From assembly GCA_017444895.1 (NCBI GenBank), contig JAFSVR010000016.1, positions 1-38,803 of the forward strand: 38,803 bases of DNA, given 5' to 3'. A model generated the notes under the pieces. The model was not told the origin of the DNA. It searched no databases and worked only from the letters and a program-made list of their open reading frames with translations. Positions 33,833-38,803 of the stretch are shown here, one piece after another. Made by a program: the position numbers and the translations under genes. Position 1 is the stretch's first letter. Each line of letters begins with the position of its first letter. Source of the DNA: Clostridia bacterium (lineage in GTDB: Bacteria > Bacillota > Clostridia > Christensenellales > UBA1242).

Positions 33833-34849
33833 TTACCCGAAAAATTTCATACACAAAGCAACAATCGCAGCAATTCCAGCTCCAATTCCGAGAATTAATA
33901 ACAGAATTTTCCAGAAAGATTTTGGATATTTCGCTGAAACTTTTCCGGTTTGCCCATTAATGAAACCCTTGTATTGTTTGCCTTTATAGTCATAAATATT
34001 AGCCCATACTGGCAAATAAACATAGTTGTATCTAACGTTTTCAAATGTTGTATCGCAACTGAAAAAGCTATATTCATCATACCCCAAAGAGTTTTTAACC
34101 TGGCGCCTTATACCGTCTTCAATTTGCTTACTCTCAGTATCAAAAGCAGATTTTGGCTGAGCTATAACATCGGCTGCAATAAAGCCATAAAGATATTCGC
34201 TAGAATACACGTTTAGTTTATCGTAGTTATAATCTCCAATCTGGCGAAGTTCATAGCCTTGCATAACGTTGCTGTTCCCACTCAAAAGGTAATCTCTATA
34301 TTTATCTGTTCGAGTATCACTAAACGAATATCTGCGAGAAGAGTAATGGCCATCACTTGTTTTATATTTGTTAATACCCACACCACTATAATGTGTTTTG
34401 GCATCCATATCAAAAACAAATGCAGGCACATAAAAACCAGTCATTTCTTGCGTTTTTGCAAGTTTTTTCAGTGCGAGTGGTGCGAATTTGCGTTTTTTGA
34501 GCCACAATCTCAAACATTCTTTTGCCTTTTCCTCATTAATACTAAATGGAATTATCCCATTTGGAATATGGCTGATTTTGGAACCATCAACAAGGTTGTT
34601 TGCTCCACACGAAGGACAACTCGTTGTTTTATTTTCAACAATAGACGCTGTCTTGCATGTTTGGCAATACTTAAACCTTTCTTGCGCCTCACCACTTGTT
34701 AAATTTGGAGCGCTAGACAACTGCATTTTAACATTTTGTGCCATTTCTTTTTCAAAGTGTTTAAGAGATCCGCAATATTTGCATTTAAGTTCTCCACTTT
34801 CTGTATCAAATCTGCAATCTCCACCGCATCCACTACATTTGTTTTTCAT
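33833..34849 (-). CDS. Zinc-ribbon, tail-anchored membrane protein
   Basis: 338 aa of a type found in Clostridia and often annotated as zinc-ribbon/TFIIB-like protein. Two zinc ribbons at the N-terminus: CSGCGGDCRFD...CKYCGS (residues 5-27) and CQTCKTASIV...CPSCGANN (62-82). Then HIPNGIIPFSINEEKAKECLRLWLKKR, a middle domain with FYVPAFVFDMDA and YNYVYLPVWANIYDYKGK, repeating 'Y-P' strands, and one C-terminal helix (FWKILLLILGIGAGIAAIVAL). The head would face the cytosol. Function unknown. AGGAG lies 9 nt before the ATG. Confidence 0.85.
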   Translation of the reverse strand: MKNKCSGCGGDCRFDTESGELKCKYCGSLKHFEKEMAQNVKMQLSSAPNLTSGEAQERFKYCQTCKTASIVENKTTSCPSCGANNLVDGSKISHIPNGIIPFSINEEKAKECLRLWLKKRKFAPLALKKLAKTQEMTGFYVPAFVFDMDAKTHYSGVGINKYKTSDGHYSSRRYSFSDTRTDKYRDYLLSGNSNVMQGYELRQIGDYNYDKLNVYSSEYLYGFIAADVIAQPKSAFDTESKQIEDGIRRQVKNSLGYDEYSFFSCDTTFENVRYNYVYLPVWANIYDYKGKQYKGFINGQTGKVSAKYPKSFWKILLLILGIGAGIAAIVALCMKFFG

Positions 34850-34869
34850 TTTACTATACTCCTAAATAG

Positions 34870-34898
34870 AGTATATATAAATTTTCTGCAAAAATCAA
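34870..34898 (-). promoter_or_regulatory. Promoter of the zinc-ribbon gene
   Basis: Minus-strand TTGATT (34893-34898), 17-nt spacer, TATACT (34870-34875); leader about 14-20 nt with the RBS. Confidence 0.6.
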
Positions 34899-34959
34899 AC
34901 AATATTAATGAAAAATGGGCAAAATAAGCCACGACACATCTTTTTTATTAAAATTTTTA

Positions 34960-35781
34960 CTATACAACTTGCGATTGAATTTGAGAATATATTTCTGAAA
35001 GTGGAACAATTTTAACACCAAGCGCCTCTATTTGTGGCAAAGTATCCTTTATTGCCCTTGCGGTTTGAACACCGCCCTCCTTGCCAACATGACCAATGGC
35101 AACAGAATATCCTTTTTGCTTTGCTATGTTTGCCCCTTCAAGCAAAAATCTGCATGCATTTGCATAACTCTTCATGCCGTGGGGCTCAAGAAAAACATCT
35201 CTCCCAAGATATGGTTGGTGGCACGCCAATGCCGCTTCTTGACACTTTGTTCCAATATGTGTTCGACTATCACAAAAAAACAATCCCTTGCTTGAAAGGT
35301 GGCCAATTATTCCTTCCATCAATTTTTCGTTCCTGCAAACGCCCGAGCCTATATGAATATTAACCCCCTTTGCAAGAGGAACTTGCGATAAGCAGGCATC
35401 TAGCTTAAGTTTTGCATCGTCAACCGAATCATAATTGCGAATAAATGTTGGGCCATACCATGCAAGTGGCAAATTAACGTGCGATTCCATTGGCATATGT
35501 AAAATAACTTCATGGTTGTGAGCAAGCGCTTCTTGATAGTCCGCATTGGTATTTTCAACAAACGGCATAACGGCACAGGTTAGTGGCGCATCAATAGAAA
35601 GCATTTCTTCAACGCCATCTCTTTCAAATCCACCAAAGTCATCAATAATAATTGCCATTTTGCACTGCTCTTCCATTTCTGCATTACAAACAGCAACATT
35701 ATAGCCATTTGGCTGCATAAAAAACGCAAAAAATGTAAAAAATACCCAAAAAAGCGCCAAATTTTTCAAAATATGCTTCAT
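34960..35781 (-). CDS. Divergent polysaccharide deacetylase family protein (YibQ-like)
   Basis: 273 aa. N-terminal signal/anchor (HILKNLALFWVFFTFFAFFM), then a NodB-like TIM-barrel of the YibQ/DUF610 type: MAIIIDDFGGFERD with the DD metal pair, CAVMPFVENTNADYQEAL, HEVILHMPMES, FFCDSRTHIG and SVAIGHVGKEGG. It would act on an extracellular glycan. The start is unsure: ATG at 35781 has no SD, and an in-frame TTG at 35817 overlaps the end of the upstream small gene (TTGTATAA), which would give translational coupling and 12 more residues. Confidence 0.82.
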   Translation of the reverse strand: MKHILKNLALFWVFFTFFAFFMQPNGYNVAVCNAEMEEQCKMAIIIDDFGGFERDGVEEMLSIDAPLTCAVMPFVENTNADYQEALAHNHEVILHMPMESHVNLPLAWYGPTFIRNYDSVDDAKLKLDACLSQVPLAKGVNIHIGSGVCRNEKLMEGIIGHLSSKGLFFCDSRTHIGTKCQEAALACHQPYLGRDVFLEPHGMKSYANACRFLLEGANIAKQKGYSVAIGHVGKEGGVQTARAIKDTLPQIEALGVKIVPLSEIYSQIQSQVV

Positions 35782-35809
35782 ATTGCTAGTGTTTGCATTG
35801 CTTTTGTTT

Positions 35810-36040
35810 TTATACAAACTCTATATACCAACGATATCCATCTAAAAACAAAAATCTTCTACGCCCACAAATACTGCAATCATACCTAATCCCCGCACCA
35901 CCAGATTTTAGGCTTGCGCACTTAATTGCGCCAACAACCCTATCCACAACAAAGTGCCGTCCATCTTCCCAAACAACTTCAAGGGGGAACACCTTGCCTT
36001 CGGGGGTATGCCGGCAAACAACCTCAATATAAACCTTCAT
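35810..36040 (-). CDS. Small conserved Clostridia-type protein, divergent from dinB
   Basis: 76 aa starting MKVYIEVVCRHTPEGKVFPLEV. Its pattern (TPEGK..PL...WEDGR....DRV....CASLKSGGAG.RY.C...GR...LF.....W) matches a small family that I recall from many Clostridia genomes, often near DNA polymerase IV; its function is unknown to me. A C-x2-C pair (CSIC) is present but no second pair, so a full zinc ribbon is unlikely. No clear SD. The longer frame reaching 36382 runs into dinB antisense and is rejected. It shares its upstream region with dinB. Confidence 0.78.
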   Translation of the reverse strand: MKVYIEVVCRHTPEGKVFPLEVVWEDGRHFVVDRVVGAIKCASLKSGGAGIRYDCSICGRRRFLFLDGYRWYIEFV

Positions 36041-36089
36041 ATAAAAATTTTTGGCAACCCGGCAGGCTTTATTCCTCGCTAAGCAAAAA

Positions 36090-36109
36090 TTTTCAAAAAT
36101 GTTTGAAAA
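36090..36109. promoter_or_regulatory. Perfect palindrome in the dinB intergenic region
   Basis: TTTTCAAA-AATG-TTTGAAAA: 8-bp arms, 4-nt centre, 6 bp upstream of the SOS box. Possible operator for the divergent small gene, or a second, diverged binding site. Confidence 0.4.
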
Positions 36110-36113
36110 ATAG

Positions 36114-36142
36114 TTGAACATTTGTTCGAAATATGTTAAAAT
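36114..36142 (+). promoter_or_regulatory. dinB promoter, near-leaderless
   Basis: TTGAAC (36114-36119), 17-nt spacer, TAAAAT (36137-36142). Predicted start near 36149, three nt before the ATG. No SD. Confidence 0.7.
36115..36128. promoter_or_regulatory. LexA (SOS) box upstream of dinB
   Basis: TGAACATTTGTTCG matches the Firmicutes LexA/DinR consensus CGAACATATGTTCG at 12 of 14 positions, with perfect GAAC-N4-GTTC arms. It overlaps the -35 hexamer, so bound LexA would block RNA polymerase. Confidence 0.85.
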
Positions 36143-36151
36143 GTTTTTGTC

Positions 36152-37417
36152 ATGAGATACATATTCCATTGTGATTTGAATAATTTTTATGCCTCGGTTG
36201 AGTGTAATGAGAATCCGTCTCTTAGAGGCAAGCCTGTTGCCGTGTGTGGAAGCGAAGAGGATCGCCACGGCATTGTTTTGGCTAAAAACTATATCGCTAA
36301 GAACTATGGCATCAAAACAGGAGACACAATATGGCAGGCCAAGCAAAAATGCCCTGGCATTGTTTGCGTAACAGCAAACCACTCACTATACCTCAAATAT
36401 TCTAGGCTGGTTCGCCAAACATATTATGATTATACTGACCGCATTGAGCCTTTTGGTATTGATGAGGCATGGCTAGACATGACCGGGAGCGTCAAAAACT
36501 TTTCAGAAGCCGAAAATCTGGCATCAGAACTTCGCAAGAGAGTTCGGGAAGAACTAGGCGTAACCATCTCTGTTGGCGTAAGTTTTTGCAAAGTCTTTGC
36601 AAAACTAGGGAGCGACTATAAAAAACCAGACGCAACAACGATCATAACACCAGAGAACTTCAAAGAAATCGTTTGGCCATTGCCGGCAAGCGACCTTTTG
36701 TATGTTGGCCGAGCAACCGCCGAAAAACTCCAAAAGCTAAACATTAAAACAATTGGTGAACTGGCAAATTTTGATGCCGACCTTCTTCACTACCACCTTG
36801 GAAAAGTTGGAACAATGCTTCAAACATTTGCAAGGGGCGAACAGGTTGAAGAGGTGCGTCGCTTTTGTGAACATTCCGAAATAAAAAGCGTTGGAAACAG
36901 CCTAACATATTATAAAGATGTTGTTTCCAGAGAAGACATTTCTGCCCTGTTTATGCTTCTTGCCGAAAGCGTCATTGCCCGAATGAAAAGCTATGGCTTT
37001 GTTCGGGCGAGGAACATAAGCATCAGCATAACAGACAACAACCTTCAAACCTTTTCAAAAATGATGAAAATGAACCCTGTTTGTGGAACTGCAAACGCCC
37101 TTGCCGGCTATGCAATTCAGCTTTTTGACAAATGCTTCACCTATTCCTCAAAAATTCGTGCACTAGGCATCCATGTAAGCGATTTTTGTGAGGGTGAGCA
37201 AGTTAGCTTCTATGAACCCCAAACAGCCCGCCAAAAGCAGGAAAATATTGAAAATGCAGTTGAAAAACTTCGTGGGCGCTTTGGCAGAAACTCTGTTCAG
37301 CGCGCCATTATGCTCACTGATGAAAAACTGAAAAATATCAGCATTATAGACGACCACGTTGTAACCCCATCTTTCAAAGAACATCCAGACAACTATTCTG
37401 CTGTTTCCCCTATATAA
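36152..37417 (+). CDS. dinB: DNA polymerase IV (Y family)
   Basis: 421-aa translesion polymerase. Catalytic carboxylates: FHCDLNNFYASVE (Asp7/8 region) and GIDEAWLD (about 103-106). Thumb HhH region LLYVGRATAEKLQKLNIKTIGEL, then the little-finger domain. The C-terminus (SFKEHPDNYSAVSPI) shows no obvious beta-clamp peptide of QLxLF type. SOS control is shown by the LexA box. The ATG has no SD. Its neighbour on the other strand is the small conserved protein. Confidence 0.96.
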   Translation: MRYIFHCDLNNFYASVECNENPSLRGKPVAVCGSEEDRHGIVLAKNYIAKNYGIKTGDTIWQAKQKCPGIVCVTANHSLYLKYSRLVRQTYYDYTDRIEPFGIDEAWLDMTGSVKNFSEAENLASELRKRVREELGVTISVGVSFCKVFAKLGSDYKKPDATTIITPENFKEIVWPLPASDLLYVGRATAEKLQKLNIKTIGELANFDADLLHYHLGKVGTMLQTFARGEQVEEVRRFCEHSEIKSVGNSLTYYKDVVSREDISALFMLLAESVIARMKSYGFVRARNISISITDNNLQTFSKMMKMNPVCGTANALAGYAIQLFDKCFTYSSKIRALGIHVSDFCEGEQVSFYEPQTARQKQENIENAVEKLRGRFGRNSVQRAIMLTDEKLKNISIIDDHVVTPSFKEHPDNYSAVSPI

Positions 37418-37457
37418 AAACCTCAGCATTAAAAAACAAACATTTCAAACTTGCAAC

Positions 37458-37485
37458 AAAAAAAGACGGGCAACCCCGTCTTTTT
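37458..37485. terminator. Bidirectional terminator, dinB and PAP2 gene
   Basis: 11-bp stem AAAAAGACGGG / CCCGTCTTTTT with CAAC loop. Confidence 0.85.
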
Positions 37486-37486
37486 A

Positions 37487-38071
37487 CTATTTGTTTTTTG
37501 CATTCAACTTAACTTTAACTTGGTAAAGTTTCCTTTCAATCTTCCACCAAAATGTCTTATAATACCAAATAACAATTTCGGCAAACAATAAGCCAAGAGC
37601 AGCACCAGTCAAAACATCCGTAACAAAATGAACACACATATAAATTCTGCTAAGCCCAATCAAAATTGCAACTGAAAGAGCCGGAAGCCCTCGCTTGCCA
37701 TAGAAAAACACCAAAACCCCTGCGCATGCAAAACTGCAAAGAGTGTGGCCAGAAGGAAAACTGAACCCGTCTGGAAGTTTATACCCCGTTGTTTCAAGCC
37801 ATGCCAAAATGCTCGCACTTTGTTCAAAAGGGCGTTGGCGCATAAAAATTTTTTTGATGATAAAATCATTCATCAAAAACCCAAATGCCAAAGAACCAAT
37901 CATAACAAGCCCCGGGATTCTTGTTTTTTTGCTAAACAACATAACAAAACCCAAAAGAAGCCAAACCGAACCCCACTCTCCAAGCATGGTTATATTCCTA
38001 ACAATACTAGTTACAAACCCGCTTCCATGAAGCGCAGAATGAATGCTTTCCATCAATGAAACTTCGCCCAT
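37487..38071 (-). CDS. PAP2-superfamily membrane phosphatase
   Basis: 194 aa with about five to six hydrophobic helices. The three phosphatase motifs are in order: KKIFMRQRP (KX6RP), FPSGHT (PSGH) and SRIYMCVHFVTDV (SRX5HX3D). Members remove phosphate from lipid pyrophosphates such as undecaprenyl pyrophosphate or from phosphatidate/PGP at the outer face of the membrane. Substrate not decidable here. ATG 38071 has a weak RBS; ATG 38053 is an alternative start. The 203-nt gap upstream (38072-38274) has a poor TTGTTA-16-TAAAAT promoter and the next terminator, nothing else. Confidence 0.92.
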   Translation of the reverse strand: MGEVSLMESIHSALHGSGFVTSIVRNITMLGEWGSVWLLLGFVMLFSKKTRIPGLVMIGSLAFGFLMNDFIIKKIFMRQRPFEQSASILAWLETTGYKLPDGFSFPSGHTLCSFACAGVLVFFYGKRGLPALSVAILIGLSRIYMCVHFVTDVLTGAALGLLFAEIVIWYYKTFWWKIERKLYQVKVKLNAKNK

Positions 38072-38241
38072 AATCTCGCCTGCCTTTAATCTTCTTTCAA
38101 CCCCATTTTACCACAAACCCACAATTTAACAAACAAATTACAGTCATTAATATAACCAACCCTCAACTTTTCACTCTTCACTTTTAACTTCGTCGTCATT
38201 TCGACCATAACCGAAAAATCTACCCCAATATCAATAGGCAT

Positions 38242-38272
38242 AAAAAAGACGGGCAATCGCTCGTCTTTTAAT
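38242..38272 (-). terminator. Terminator of the right-edge gene
   Basis: Minus-strand AAAAGACGAGC / GCCCGTCTTTT with GATT loop, one mismatch, then T-run. It shares AAAAAGACGGGCAA with the dinB terminator. Confidence 0.7.
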
Positions 38273-38274
38273 AT

Positions 38275-38803
38275 TTATTTGTCTAGATTGTTTTCATTTG
38301 TTGGCTCTGCAACAAAGATGAGTGGATTGTTTGCATCTGCCATTGATGTTATTGCTGTTAAATATGTCTGATCTTCAACATCTTCTAAATCAATAGCACA
38401 AGCTGGTGATCCATTGGCATCACTCTCAAAAAACTCTGGCCATAAGTCATCTCCTTCCGGCTGTGAATTTAGCACATTGGCATAATTGATTAAAAACTGG
38501 TATCTTTCATCTGTCATGCCTTTATTATCGTCCAATATAACATATCTGCCAACACCATTTTCGTTAATTTCGTTCAAATACTCAACTAAATTCTTATCTC
38601 CCATAAACTCTTCAAGATCAGCTTCAAATTCTTCTTGTGTTTTGTTTACACGCCAAAAAGGTGTGAACGACCCCGCAAAAACCTTTTTGTCGCCAGTTTC
38701 TTCATTTACCGCAAGAGAAACTATTCTTGTTCTAAACTGAACATTCCTAATTGAAAAATTATTCCAAGAAATAGAATATGTTGGGGCCGTAAATACAATA
38801 GAA
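38275..38803 (-). CDS. Unknown protein, C-terminal 175 residues (runs off right edge)
   Basis: The frame stays open from the stop at 38275 to the window edge, so this is the 3' end of a longer gene; the Met at 38604 has no RBS and is internal. Visible sequence includes SISWNNFSIRNVQFRTRIVS, GSFTPFWRVN, EEFEADLEEF and ends EPTNENNLDK. It is acidic and mixed alpha/beta with no membrane helix. Not recognised. Since nothing upstream is seen, secretion cannot be judged. Confidence 0.7.
   Translation of the reverse strand, partial: SIVFTAPTYSISWNNFSIRNVQFRTRIVSLAVNEETGDKKVFAGSFTPFWRVNKTQEEFEADLEEFMGDKNLVEYLNEINENGVGRYVILDDNKGMTDERYQFLINYANVLNSQPEGDDLWPEFFESDANGSPACAIDLEDVEDQTYLTAITSMADANNPLIFVAEPTNENNLDK

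Noticed and set aside
36041-36382. N-terminal extension of the small protein into dinB antisense
   Set aside because: It overlaps dinB and its promoter; family-like sequence begins only at the ATG at 36040.
38275-38604. 109-aa complete gene at the right edge
   Set aside because: The frame is open to the window end and the Met has no RBS, so it is the tail of a longer gene.

Overview
The window is AT-rich, with short intergenic gaps, Shine-Dalgarno (SD)-led genes, intrinsic terminators and sigma-A-type promoters (TTGACA-17-TATAAT). It fits an uncultured anaerobic Firmicute (Clostridia-like), probably gut-associated. The lineage is inferred from the str operon, a class III anaerobic ribonucleotide reductase, ComF, SecA with its zinc tail, and a Firmicutes-type SOS box. 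No prophage, transposase or CRISPR array was seen.

Layout. 1-830: the 5' end of an unknown minus-strand gene and a broken MscS-channel gene that keeps its promoter and RBS. 830-3408: glycosyltransferase and cysS. 3528-8410: an O-antigen-ligase-like membrane protein, radC and a P-type Ca2+-ATPase. 8633-15838 (minus): prfB-tsaD-dut, then rpsL-rpsG-fusA-tuf with no terminator between the two groups; fusA-tuf has an internal promoter behind a terminator-like hairpin. 15914-18841: a 975-aa acidic membrane-anchored protein of unknown function. 19156-22702: secA and comF. 22802-26832: nrdG, trxB and nrdD. 27235-30998: asd, tRNA-Asn, an SDR oxidoreductase and a long two-module thyX. 31167-32347: tRNA-Ala, a lipoprotein, a GC-rich chimeric element (tRNA-Ile 3'-half copy plus a T-box-like core) and tRNA-Ile. 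32469-36040: an HExxH metallopeptidase-like protein, a zinc-ribbon tail-anchored protein, a YibQ-type deacetylase and a small conserved protein. 36152-38803: dinB under a LexA box, a PAP2 phosphatase and the 3' end of an unknown gene.

How the genes fit together. nrdD (with a fused C-terminal CxxC thioredoxin-like domain), trxB, nrdG, dut and thyX form a deoxynucleotide-supply theme. The nrdD promoter carries two NrdR-like boxes 32 bp apart, and a second pair with the same 32-bp spacing overlaps the divergent asd promoter. Several genes (radC, prfB, nrdG, comF, dinB) have a good promoter whose predicted start site lies at, or within about 5 nt of, the ATG and no SD, suggesting leaderless or near-leaderless mRNAs. 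All functions are read from motifs and remembered family features; no database search was run.
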